This document shows positions 46,514 through 57,257 of a stretch of DNA of 64,000 nucleotides, one piece after another. The notes beneath the pieces were generated by a model that saw nothing but the letters and a program-made list of their open reading frames with translations, was not told the DNA's origin and did not search any database. Position numbers and translations under genes: made by a program. Each line of letters starts with the position of its first letter. The first letter of the stretch is position 1. The stretch spans positions 1,364,001-1,428,000 of the forward strand of contig WIUZ02000007.1 of assembly GCA_015956445.1 (NCBI GenBank), read 5' to 3'. The DNA comes from Thelephora terrestris (Eukaryota > Basidiomycota > Agaricomycetes > Thelephorales > Thelephoraceae).

Positions 46514-49068
46514 GGCACATGCGACTCTTCCGTGCTTTTCCTCCCGGCCATCTAACCCACCTTGTATTACTTTTGTATTGAACTGACAACTGCAGATACA
46601 TAGAAATTGAGGAATACAGTACCGGCAGAAAATTTATGTTTTTCAGTGTTGTCCGAACGAATTTTCGGCCTTTCGGGGAAGGTCTGTCCGCGTCCGAACT
46701 TTTTTCCCTGGACCCTGATTTCCGCGTCCGAACTTTTCGCCGCTCCAGCCCGCCGAACCTCCTCCCCTATTTTCGGGGGTCCTTCATCACCAAGCCCACG
46801 GCGCTGTACGCGAATACCCACGTGTTAAAAACCGTGCCATACTTCAGCGATCGTAAGTCTGTTTTTCTCACTTTGTAGAGCGGCCGCTGAAAAATCCCCC
46901 TGAAGTGTTATCCGGAGTATATTCAGAGACAGAACCGAAGGATTTTTCCGAACCCATCGACGAGGATGAGCAGGCAGAGAACTACGGGCATTACGCTGAT
47001 AGCGATCTCGAGGATGAGGACGACGCCGTTTACGCCACGTGGGAAGCAGCGAAGACGGCAGCACCTCCAAAGAGAAACCCCCCCTCTCCCTCTCCATCTC
47101 CTGCCGATGATGGAGATTCTGAGCCTGTCTACGGGGAACGGAATGAATCCTCTCGGAAGGGGACAATCATAAAGATCCACGATATCGCTCTGATCACGTG
47201 AGACACTTGAAATGCGTGTAATGACGCGGCTAACAACCTTGCAGGTTTCAGGCGTTTTTAATGTATCTGTACACCGGTCAGATCGAGTTCGCGCCTTATG
47301 GATCAGAAGAGAACCGCAGGTCAAGGAGCGTCGAGATTGTTTCCACGTCCGATGATTCGATTCCACAACCGTCACCAAAGTCTATCTACCGACTCGCGCA
47401 CATGGTATACCCTTATTTGTCAGTGCGATGGCGTTGGGCTCACATTTTCCTGAGTATGATATCCCTGCTCTGCAACAGCTCGCCTTGGACAGCATCAGAA
47501 ATGGACTAGAGCAATGTGATACTGTGGAAGAAGTGTTCAGCGAGTTCTCGTCAAAGTAATTGGATAAATGTTCACGATCGGAAATCACGCGCTCATCGGC
47601 AGACGCGAACAGATATGAAGTCGTCCGGAACATGCATGTCAACCATCTGGTATCAGTTTTGTTCCGTGCGGATAAAGGTTCCGCGGGGCCCTTGTACGGG
47701 AAAATTGACGAAAAGATTGACCGGTATGCTAACGGAGACCTGGACCATGCAGCGGATGTGATCACCGACTTGTGGAAACTCTCGAAAGCGAATGAAGGGT
47801 CTCCTCCGGTTCTTCCGGATGAGGTGCCTCCTGTCAGTCCTCAGATCTCACCCACTCCCAGCCCAGCGAATTGGATGCGAGTCGAGGTCGCATTGATCAA
47901 ATCGATCCGCAAAGGCATATTTTTCGACAGAAAGTATTGGACGAGGCACTCGCAGACCAAGAGTGCCCTACGACCTATCTACATCTCGAGCGCTGTGCTT
48001 AGTGGCATTTCGTGGGGCTTCAATGACTGTGGGTTACAAGCTTTGACTGATTCTGGACTTCTGTGCTAACGAGTCGGGCAGTGGTCAAAATGTATCGGGA
48101 AGATGATTGCCCTGACACAGGCACATACGAAGAGTCCGAGGACAGCGACTGTGAGGGAATTCCTGAGCCGGTTAGTGTATCTTCACAAAGAGCGCAAGCC
48201 GACGAAAAGGAAAAGAGAGAGCCCGAGCTCCTCCCAGTTCTCACGGTGGGATCATTCACAAGGTATGCACAAAATCCGCGACGGGGCTCGGGTTTTTGAC
48301 CATTTTTGGCAGTTGGAGATCGTTGTTCTTCTACATGTGCACAGACATTATACGGTTTGCGCCCCTGAAATCTCAAGGCATTGACGTGCGTGCACGACAC
48401 ATACAAGAGCAGACAATGCAGGACAAGCCCCCTCCTTGTTCACCCAAGGCAATCTACTCCCTCGCAACAGCTGTGAGTTTCATGCCATATGTGTTGCCGT
48501 CCCGGGGTGAACCGACACTTCAAATTCAGCTTTGGAATCCGGCTCTTCGCAATCTTGCGTTCGAAGACATACGGTCGAAGATCGCCGACGCGAACGTGGT
48601 CACTGAGCTCTTTTCCAGTCACGCCTCTCGGTTAGTGTCCCATTGATCCCAACCGGTGCTATGCTTACGAGACTTTCGCCTGACAACAGGAAACCTGACA
48701 TCACGAGAATGGAATGTGAACTACTATACGATAAATTTAACAACGAGGCCAGCACCGCTAAAGGGGTAGAACTTATCGAAAGCATGATTGGTGGGAACTC
48801 AGCACATCGCTCTGGGGCGTTGAAACTGGGACTCAGGCGAGGCCTTTCGGGCACTGTCTTCCTGCGCTGTTCCCGTTCAACCTGCGACTTGCACACCAAC
48901 CCCCAATCCTGTCGTGGGTCAAGCGGGGTGTTCCAATCCCATGGTTGGTTTGGGTCAAGTGTACTGTGCCAACTATGTTGTTCGCGTCTGCAGTGCGCTG
49001 GCTGTGGGACCTCTCCAATCCATGCAAATTTCACTTCTTGCCAAGGTTGCGATAAATGGTTCAAGTAG

Positions 49069-49754
49069 GTCACCATCCCCCGTCACCCCTTCCTGTCGAA
49101 GCCAACTTTGGCACTCGACGGGTGTTATCGCCTGTACTTTGTCGCGCTAGCATGGCCGTGTAAATGTGATGTTACTCCAGAAATTGTATTCCCGATCGAC
49201 TTCATGCCGTCATGACCCCGAAATCCATGTCTCGCCTGTTCAAACGCGCTAGGAGCCGAGGGCTACTGAAGGTTCTGTTCGCCGATCTGAGGTGAAAGAG
49301 GACCACCACAGTGGAGTCGCTGGTGAGACCGGTGTAGGATGTGAAACGTGCATGTGAATGAGGTCAGTTTGTAGGCAGGGATGGTCGTATAGAATGCCCT
49401 TCGTTCATTACATTCGTGGATGCGGCAGTGAGCAACTCTAGCGGAGTTAACGTTGCATCGGGCTTTCCAATCCCGGGCCCGGGATTGGGCCGTTTGTCCC
49501 AGCGAGTCCTCTGTTTCTCCTCTCGGACCCGAAAAAGCTCCACCGACTTCTTTCAGCTTCTTTGTGTTTTCCTCCACGTGCAAAAACGCGTTTGGTAAAT
49601 TTGGTACTCGTTTGATTGTCCCAGCGCGCCAGAAGCCGAGTCGATCACTGGGGTACACGTGTCACGATTCCCGTAAGTGAGTCCCCGGTCCTCGAACTTT
49701 GGGTTCCATCGCGTGTCAGTCCGATGCAGTATTCCTGAGACAGTGCCGAGCATA
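49069..49754. other. Spacer between BTB copies A and B
   Basis: Presumed 3' untranslated region of copy A (the motif TTTGTCGCGCTAG recurs after copies B, C and the zinc-ribbon fragment at 61.4 kb), followed by unique sequence. Open frames on both strands show no domain. Confidence 0.45.
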
Positions 49755-49762
49755 TATAAAAG
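49755..49762 (+). promoter_or_regulatory. TATA box of BTB copy B
   Basis: TATAAAAG in CATATATAAAAGACCCAG, 40 bp before the ATG at 49802, in the same context as copy A. Confidence 0.75.
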
Positions 49763-49801
49763 ACCCAGAATCGGTGACCTATGTCTACCACCGTCGGTAC
49801 C

Positions 49802-52186
49802 ATGGCCCCTTGTACGCTCCCATTCCGAGAGGCTCTCAACGATTCCATCTGCTCTGGACGGTTCGTGGACACAAAGATCATCTTATTCACCCGAAGGGAC
49901 TCCTCTGGAGCAATCACTAAGCCCAAGGCGCTGTACGCAAACAGCCACGTGTTGAAATCCGTGCCATACTTCGATGAGCGTGAGTCCGTTCCTCTCTCCG
50001 ACCAGTCAAGCGATTGAAAGATCCCCTCGAAGTGCTGTCGGGAGAATATTTAGAGTCAGAGCCGAAGGATTTTTCTGAACCCATCGACGAGGATGAGCAG
50101 GCGGAGGACTACGGGCATTACTCTGATAGCGATCTCGAGGACGAGGACGATATCGTGAACGCCAAAGGGAAAGCAGTGAAGAAGGCAGTCCCTCCGAAAA
50201 GCAGCTCCCTCGACCCCCTTCGTTTACCTGCTCATGACAAGAAGATTACGCCCCTCTACGGTGAATGGACTGAATCTTCTGGGAAGGGGCCAATCATCAA
50301 GATCCGTGATATTGCCTTCATCACGTAGGAGCTGTTCATGCGTATATCTCACGTAGCTAACCAGTTTGCAGATTTCAGGCCTTTTTAATGTATCTCTACA
50401 CCGGTCAGATACAGTTTGCGCCTTATGGATCAGAAGAAAACCGCAGGTCGAGGAGCGCAGAGATCGTTTCGACGTCTGAAGATTTGATACCTCGACCTTC
50501 ACCAAAGTCTATCTATCGGCTTGCACACATGGTATACCCCACATCTTTCCTTGCACTGATTGCGTTAAACCGACATCCTCCCAAGTACGATATCCCTGTT
50601 TTACAGCGGCTTGCCTTGGACGGTATCAAAAATGGGCTTGAGCGATGCGATATTGTGGAAGAAGCGTTCAGCGAGTTCTCGTCAAAGTAGGTGTCCATGC
50701 AATGACCCGAGTCGTGCACTCACGCGCGGACACAAACAGATATGAAGCCGTCCGGACCACCACTGTCGACCATTTGGCGCTGGCGCTGGCCTGCGCGGAT
50801 GAGGATTCCGCGAAAAGCTTAAGTGAGAAAATTGACGAGAAGATCGACTGCTTTGCCAATGGGGACCTGGACCATGCAGAGGATGCGATCGCCCAATTGT
50901 GGAAGCTTTCGAAGGCGAATGGACGCCCTCCTCTGGCCCCCCTGGATGAGCTGCCTCCTGTCAGTCTTTTGACTCTGTCCTTCAATCTCTAATCCATCCA
51001 TAGGTGGAGCCTACTCCTAGCCCAGAAAATCGGATGCGAGTCCAAACCGCATTGATCAAGTCGATCCGCAAAGGCGTGTTTTTCGACAGAAAGTATTGGA
51101 CCAGGGACTCGAAGACTTCAAATGGCCTACGGCCGATATACATCTCGAGCATTGTGGCTGGTGAAAAGATGCGGCACATCAACGGCTGTTAGTGAGATGA
51201 ATCAACTGATTCCGGACGTTCTATGCTGACGGTCGGGCAGTGCTGAAAATGCATCCTGGAGGCGAATGCCATGACATAGGCGAGGGATCCGAGGATAGCG
51301 ACTACGAGAGCACGCCAGAGCCAGCCAGTGCGTCTTCGTCTGCAACGCAAGTCGATGAAAAGGAAGAGAACAAGCCCGAGACCCTACCGGTTCTCACCGT
51401 GGGATCATTTGCTAGGTATGCGCATAATTTGTGATAGGGCTCAGATTTTTTTACCTCTTTTCAGCTGGAGATCCCTATTTTTCTACATGTGCACGGATGT
51501 TATACAGTTTGCCCTCCTGAAATCTCAAGGCATCGATGCCCGTGCACGACATGTACAAAACCAGACGATACCGGGCAAACCTCCTCCTTGTTCACCCAAA
51601 TCAATCTACTCCCTCGCTACGGCGGTGAGTCCAGATGTACATGTGTATAACGTATAACCTAACCCTCCATATTCAGCTCGAAATCGAGGCTCTTCGCGAT
51701 GTTGCGTTCGACAACATTCGGTTGAAGGTCACCGGCGCGAACGTAGTCACGGAGCTTTTTTCTGGTCACACCTCTCGGTAAGGTTCCTCGCTGATTTCAA
51801 CCAGTGCTATGCTGAAGAGACTCTCGCTCGACGACAGGCAACCCGATATCGCGACAATGGAATGTGAGCTACTGTACGACAAATTTAACGATGACACCAC
51901 CACCGCTCAAGGTATAGAATTCATCGGAAGCATGCCGGGTGGCAACTCTGCACATTGCGCCGGAGCGTTGAAACTTGGACTCAAACGAGGACTTTTGGGT
52001 GGGGTCTTCCTGCACTGCCCGCGTTCTGAGTGCGATCTACCCAAGAACACATCTTGTCGTTCGCTGGGGTTAACGTGCCCGCGAAAGCACCCCAAAGCTG
52101 TGTACCTGGAGTGCTCTGGGTGTGGCACTGCTCGGGCCGGTTCAGAGTCTCCCTCGTGCCAAGGGTGCAAGAAAAAGTTCAGGTAG
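49802..52186 (+). CDS. BTB copy B: intact dual-BTB, zinc-ribbon protein
   Basis: About ten exons with GT..AG introns. BTB 1 starts GRFVDTKIILFTRRDSSG and HVLKSVPYF. An acidic insert (EPIDEDEQAEDYGHYSDSD) splits the fold, which resumes at FQAFLMYLYTGQIQFAPYG, SPKSIYRLAHMYDIPVLQ and EAFSEFSSK. A diverged second BTB-like unit follows: RKGVFFDRKYWTRDS, SWRSLFFYMCTDVIQFALL, SPKSIYSLATALEIEALRD and ELFSGHTSR. The C-terminal zinc ribbon reads HCPRSECDLP..CPRKH..LECSGCGTA..CQGCKKKFR. The two SPKSIY..LA blocks show that the halves arose by duplication. BTB folds mediate protein contacts, often with Cullin-3, but no substrate is suggested. An upstream ATG at 49781 is in frame. The one at 49802 is chosen because all copies share its ACCATG context and distance from the TATA box. 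Confidence 0.85.
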
Positions 52187-53007
52187 GCCACCATTCCCGG
52201 TTACCCTTTCATCACGAGGCCCATCGTATCGCTCGAGGGGGGTGTCATAGGCTGTATTTCGTCGAGCCAGCGTGTTCGCGTAGATGTAACAATGTAACGT
52301 TCAAACACGCTGAGAGTTGAGAATTATTTGTGATTTTATTCGTCGATCCAGGTGCAAGAAGAAGAGAGTCATTACAACGGAGTTGCCTATGACGTCGGTG
52401 TACTGTTGTGAACGTGGATGCGGAGGAGGTTCAGTTTCGAAGCCGAGTATTCCTCCGTCCGCTTCTACACGCCATCAACCCAGGATGCGGACTTCATGCG
52501 CATTTCGCGGCTTTGTGAAGTCGACGCGTGCAGACGTCTCAAAAAACGTGCGATATTGGACGGAACGTACTCGATGGTGATTCAGAAAAAGCTATAGTGA
52601 TATCCCCTCCAATCCTTCGAGCGCGGTCATCGAGAGCGTGTTTCCAAGTTCATCAGATGAGCCGGAAGGCGAACTGCTGGTCGGCAGGCCACTGGCCCCC
52701 GTGGCTTTCGGGCTCCCATGCTCATGTTTCTCCCGGTCAATGCTCGGTGAATAACGCTCGTTGAACCTTGATGACGGAGATGCGGCGAGTAACACGAATG
52801 GAAGGTGAACGCAGACCCACCCACCCAATGGTGCTTGACTTGTGAGGTTGCTCGGCAAAACCCGGCCATCGATCAAAACCACAAACCTTATTTTCCAGAT
52901 CAACAGCTTTCGCTACCACCAAGAACCCTCAGGTACGGGACACAGACAAGAGGTCATACACTGCACTGACGACTTTATGCACGCAGTCACCTTCTGACTC
53001 TACCGTA
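52187..53007. other. Spacer between BTB copy B and uS10
   Basis: Contains the 3' flank of copy B and the uS10 promoter. A plus-strand frame at 52317-52580 (with SVYCCERGCGGGSVS) and minus-strand frames near 52600-52900 have no recognisable domain or confirmed splice partners. Confidence 0.4.
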
Positions 53008-53553
53008 ATGAGTTACGTCGCTAAGGGAGACAAAGAATACGATGCCACCGGCGCCCACGTCCCGCCGGCCAAGGTTCACAAAATCAGGATCACCCTGACC
53101 TCCGGAAACGTCAAGAATCTCGAGAAACGTATTTACCCAATGGTCCGCGCCTTTGAGGCAAACTCTCGTGCTCATCTCTTCACAGTCTCGACCGATCTCA
53201 TCAACAAGGCAAAGGACAAGAGCCTCCCCGTCAAGGGACCCGTCAGGCTCCCCACGAAGATCCTAAAGATCACTACTCGTAAATCCGTGCGTACACCACA
53301 CCGCTTCCCCACACAAGCGTTTGATTCACCTTTGGCTCGCGAGCTTAGCCTTGCGGTGAGGGGTCCAAAACATGGGATCGTTATGAGCTCAAGATCCACA
53401 AGCGTCTCATCGACTTGCGCGCCTCCGCCGAGGTCGTGAAACAAATTGTGCGCTTGTTCGGTTCTGTCGGGGGTTTCGACGGCTGACCGTTTGCTCTAGA
53501 CTAGCGGGAACATTGAGCCCGGTATCGAGGTCGAGGTTACTATTTCTGGTTGA
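53008..53553 (+). CDS. RPS20: Ribosomal protein uS10 (40S S20)
   Basis: Four exons: 53008-53128, 53186-53286, 53349-53447 and 53500-53553. Exon 1 gives [17 protein letters not shown] and [18 protein letters not shown]. Exon 2 has [19 protein letters not shown] and [14 protein letters not shown]. Exon 3 has [19 protein letters not shown] and [14 protein letters not shown]. The last ends [11 protein letters not shown]. This is the complete, highly conserved small-subunit protein of about 120 residues, and every intron has GT..AG ends. It lies between BTB copies B and C on the same strand, so the BTB array is not a continuous tandem block. Confidence 0.95.
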
Positions 53554-54208
53554 TTTCTGTAGTTCGTGTAGCGATAGTCACAATACGGATACATAATGTT
53601 ACAACGGAGACCGGTACGTCGGAAGCAAATTCGACAGAGAGTTGCCGGAGCCCACCAGTTCTCGCGTAGTACAGACGTGGGAATCCTGCCCACCGCAATC
53701 TCTTCCAGTCCTCTTGTGTTCTCAGCCGCGCGCAAAGATCTCTTCTCAAAGTTCAAGAACACTTTGCTCTAGTGTGTGAATGTCCTCTCGCGCCCGAAGC
53801 CAAGAAGATCAAGTTACACGAGATGGACGGTCCTCCGAATGTGGATCGCCGGCCCTCGAGTTCCACTTCGCGTCAGATGGACGCCGCACCTTTTGGGCAT
53901 CCTCAACGCGTTAGCGATATTTGTGGTCGAGGAGACTACCAAGTAGGTTGTCCGTCGGTCGGCTCGCTCGTACGTTTAGGCAATTCACTTTCGCCCTCAA
54001 GGCCTCATCGATATTCGGAGCATCCCCCGAGCCATCCCCCGTCCTGAATTTGAGGCTGGTTTCCAGCCTATCATCGATCATCAATCATTCCCATCAAATA
54101 CATTGAACGACAAGCCACAGTTACAATACCCAGCCACGTATCTCCCGGGGATCAAAACGTGTGCCCAGCCACACAATCCACGCGAGTCGGATTCCCACAC
54201 CCGCCCCA
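53554..54208. other. Weak exon-like stretch after uS10
   Basis: Plus-strand frames near 53640-53770 (PTAISSSPLVFSAARKDLFS) and 53770-53945 (HEMDGPPNVDRRPSSSTSRQ) look mildly protein-like, but they cannot be joined into a gene with confidence. The last 50 bp share sequence with the region upstream of copy A (CAGCCACACAATCCACGCGA), part of the duplicated promoter. Confidence 0.3.
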
Positions 54209-54215
54209 TATAAAT
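54209..54215 (+). promoter_or_regulatory. TATA box of BTB copy C
   Basis: TATAAAT lies 41 bp before the ATG at 54256. It matches copies A and B in position, but the context differs (CATATAAATGGCCTG). Confidence 0.6.
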
Positions 54216-54255
54216 GGCCTGCAATCAATAACCCATGCGTGCTCCTGCCGATACC

Positions 54256-56779
54256 ATGGCTGCTTGCACACGCCCACTGCGAGAGGCTCTAAACGAGGCC
54301 TTATCCTCTGGACGGTTCGTAGACACGAAGATCATCTTATACTCGCGAAGAGGTTCTTCGGGGTGTATCACTAAGCCCAAGGCGCTATACGCAAACAGCC
54401 ACGTCTTGAAATCCGTGCCATACTTCAGTCATTGTGAGTCTACTTCAAGTCTCTTCCTCCAGCGAGGCAATTGAAAGCGTCTTGGAGTACTGTCCGGAAC
54501 ATATTCAGAGTCAGAACCGAAGGATTTTTCTGAATCTATCGATGAGGATGAACAGGCGGAGAATTACGGGCATTCTTCTGATAGCGATCTCGAGGACGAC
54601 GACCACGTTGTGAACTCCATGGCGAAAACGCCGAAGAAAGCTGCCCCTCCGAAGAGCAACTCCCTCGGTCCCTCTTGCCTACCCGCCAGCGACAAAAGAC
54701 CTGCGCCTGTCTACGGAGAGTGGAAGGAACCTTCTGGGAAGGGGACAATAATAAAAATCCACGATGTTGCCTTCATCACGTAGGACCTTTCACATGCATA
54801 TCACCACGCAGCTAACGCCTTCCCAGGTTCCAGGCCTTCTTGATGTACCTATACACCGGTCAGATCAAGTTTGCGCCTTATGGATCAGAAGAGAACCGCA
54901 GGTCAAGGAGCACTGAGATCGTTTCCACATCGGAAGACTCGATACCTCGACCGTCACCCAAGTCGATCTACCGACTCGCAGATATGGTATACCCCTTATC
55001 TTTCACAACAATGGGTTTAGGCTGACGTTTTACTGAGTATGATGTCCCTACTTTAAAACAACTTGCCTTGGACAACATCAAGAGTGGGCTCGAGAAATGT
55101 GATTCTGTAGAAGAAGCGTTCAGCGAGTTCTCGTCAAAGTAAGTCTCCGACAAAGGCTCACGATCGGAATCTCGCGCTGAAGGGCGGATACGAACAGGTA
55201 TGAAGACGTCCGGACCATGCATGTGAACCACCTAGTATTGGTTTTGTCCCGCGCAGATGAACATTCCGCGAATATCTTGTGTGAGAAAGTTGAGGAGAAG
55301 ATTGACTGTTATGCCAACGGAGACCTGGACCACGCAACGGATGCGATCACCCACCTGTGGAAACTTTCGAAGGCGGGTCGACCCTCTCCCTTGGGTCACC
55401 CCTTTCCTCAGAAACAACCCTCTACGCCGAAGCAATCCTCTACTCCGAAGCAATCATCTACTCCGAAGCAACCCTTTCCTTCGTGGCAACCCTTTACTCC
55501 GGTTTCGCAGGATGGCGCAACTCCTGTCAAGCATATCACCCCACCTTCTTTCCCGAACAAACGCCCTCCCCCTCCCCCAAAGGAACAAACCGCCAGCCCA
55601 GCGAATTGGAAGCGAGTCGAAGTGGCATTGATCAAATCAACCCGCAAAGGCATATTTATCGACAGAAGGTATTGGACGAGGCACTCGAAAAGTACGGGTG
55701 CCCTGCGGCCCATTTATACCTCAAGCACTGTTGCTAGTGAAATATTGGGACACATCCATCGCTGTGGGTGACATGGTTTGGCTGATTCTGGGCTTCCATG
55801 CTAACGGCCAGGCAGTAGTGAAAATCTATCGCGATGACGAGTGCTTTGACATGGGCGAGGAATCCGAGAATAGCGACTGTGAGAGCGTTCAAGAGCCGGC
55901 TAGTGCGCCTCCATCAGAATTGCGAGTCGGTGAAAAGGAAGAGAAAGAGCCTGAGTCCCTCCCGGTTCTCACCGTGGGATCATTCGCTAGGTATGCACAG
56001 AATCTGCGACAGGATTAGGGGTTTCAACCCTTTTAACAGCTGGAGATCCTTGTTTTTCTACATGTGCACGGACGATATACAGTTTGCACGACTCAAATCC
56101 CAAGGCGCCGATTTCTTCTCACGACTCATGGCACGAGAGCAGACAACACCAGACAAGCCCCCTCCCTGTTCACCCAAGGCAATCTACTCCCTCGCAACGG
56201 TGGTGAGTTCTGGCGTCCATGTGTATTGCAGCCCGAAGTTACTCAGTACTCCACATCCAGCTTGAGATCAAGGCTCTTCGCGATCTTGCATTCAACGATA
56301 TACGGTCGAAGGTCACCGCCGCGAATGTGGTCACTGAGCTCTTTTCTGGTTACACCTCTCGGCGAGTGTCCTCATTGATTCTACCCAGTGCCCTCTTAAT
56401 GAGACTGTCATCCGACAACAGGCAAGATGATATCGCGAGAATGGAATGTGGACTACTTTACAACGCATTCGACGACGAGACCACCACCGCTAGAGGGACA
56501 GAACTCATCGAAAGCATGATGGGCGGCAACTCAGCACACCGCTCCGGGGCATTGAAACTGGGACTCAGACGAGGCCTTTTGGGTAGTGTCTTCCTGCGCT
56601 GTCCCCGTTCTGAGTGCGATTTGCACAACAACCCTACACCTTATCGCTTCCTTGGGCCCAGGGTGATGTGCCCACGAGATCATCACAAGGATCTGCACCT
56701 GGAGTGCTCCGGTTGTGGGACCTCGCGAACCGATTCAAGTTATACCTCTTGCCAAGGTTGCAAGAAATCGTTCAGATAG
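54256..56779 (+). pseudogene. BTB copy C, frameshift at start of exon 2
   Basis: Exon 1 (SSGRFVDTKIILYSRRGSSG and HVLKSVPYFSH) and all later exons are well kept: ESIDEDEQAENYGHSSDSD, FQAFLMYLYTGQIKFAPYG, RKGIFIDRRYWTRHSKS, and a C-terminal ribbon ending LECSGCGTSRTDSSYTSCQG. At the start of exon 2, however, copies A and B read 29 bases between the GAAA and the GAATAT-type block where C has 27, so the frame is lost. No alternative acceptor restores it. One intron begins GC instead of GT (near 56360, CTCTCGGCGAGTG). It also carries an 18-bp minisatellite. It is probably non-functional, unless an unseen splice form rescues it. Confidence 0.72.
55410..55475 (+). repeat. 18-bp coding minisatellite in BTB copy C
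   Basis: The unit CCGAAGCAATCCTCTACT is repeated about three and a half times (CCGAAGCAA at about 55427, 55445 and 55463), encoding TPKQSS repeats in the linker between the two BTB units. Copies A and B lack it. Confidence 0.85.
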
Positions 56780-57257
56780 GCCGGCATCCCCCGCCAGACC
56801 ATTCTTTTCGAGGCCACCCTACCGCTTGACGGGTGTGGTCACCTGTATTTCGTTGCGCTAGTATGTCCGTGTAGGTGTGACGATGTATATTACTCCCAGA
56901 ATTGGTATTTCTTGTCATTTCATGTCGTTTAAAAGCCCGAGGTTCATCAACATCAATGCTCCGAACGTTAACGGTGAGAACACTTAATGGGGTGCTGATG
57001 CACAGGGAGCTTTTCGATGACTTTTCACTGTACCATACTTATTGTTGTGCACCGTGCCGGTGATCTTCATTGATATAGTTATGTAGCCTGTTTGGCCTTG
57101 AACAGACTATGTAAGCCCTATCGAGGGATACTACTTCACTCGTGCCAATCAGTGACAGCGATGTCCCTTTTTAAACGTTGACGTTGAGGGGTAAGTTTAA
57201 GCTCTACTCGCGCATCCTACAATCGGTCACCTGCACATACATACCATCATCGATACT
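56780..57257. other. Spacer between BTB copies C and D
   Basis: Holds the 3' flank of copy C and, near the end, a diverged version of the leader (CAATCGGTCACCTGCACATAC) before the ATG of copy D. No TATA box like that of copies A and B is seen. Confidence 0.45.

Larger units (their letters stand above)
40279..46783 (+). mobile_element. 6,505-bp DNA transposon with 8-bp target duplication
   Basis: The element starts AGGACCCCCGAAAATAGGGG and ends with its reverse complement. Terminal repeats are perfect over 30 bp (40279-40308 and 46754-46783). Identical 8-bp flanks TCATCACC lie at 40271-40278 and 46784-46791. Removing the element plus one flank restores the BTB reading frame across the site, as paralogues show. 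Three GTCCGAAC motifs occur near each end (40315, 40359, 40403; 46651, 46692, 46726), all on the same strand. An 8-bp duplication fits hAT, P or Zisupton-like elements. The encoded protein has P-like features. Perfect ends and an open coding region indicate recent insertion. Confidence 0.95.
40162..49068 (+). pseudogene. BTB copy A, split by a 6.5-kb transposon
   Basis: A dual-BTB/zinc-ribbon gene like copy B. The 5' part, 40162-40278, gives SSGRFVDTKIILYSRRNSSG. Coding resumes after the inserted element at 46792 (KPTALYANTHVLKTVPYFSD). It then runs through EPIDEDEQAENYGHYADSD, AFLMYLYTGQIEFAPYG, SPKSIYRLAHM, the second BTB-like part (SIRKGIFFDRKYWTRHS and FFYMCTDIIRFAPLKS), and a C-terminal tail LQCAGCGTSPIHANFTSCQG, stop at 49068. 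Outside the insertion I see no frame break, so the gene was probably functional when hit. Zinc ligands in the tail are partly altered (CSRSTCDL, then a rearranged stretch). Confidence 0.85.

Noticed and set aside
40279-46783. Classifying the element as Mutator-like with a 9-bp duplication
   Set aside because: TCATCACCA seems to repeat as 9 bp, but assigning the extra A to the element makes the terminal repeats perfectly symmetrical and gives an 8-bp duplication, which is the better reading.
49263-49658. 131-codon minus-strand frame downstream of BTB copy A
   Set aside because: No domain is recognisable, and it lies in the spacer where only 3' flank sequence is shared between copies.
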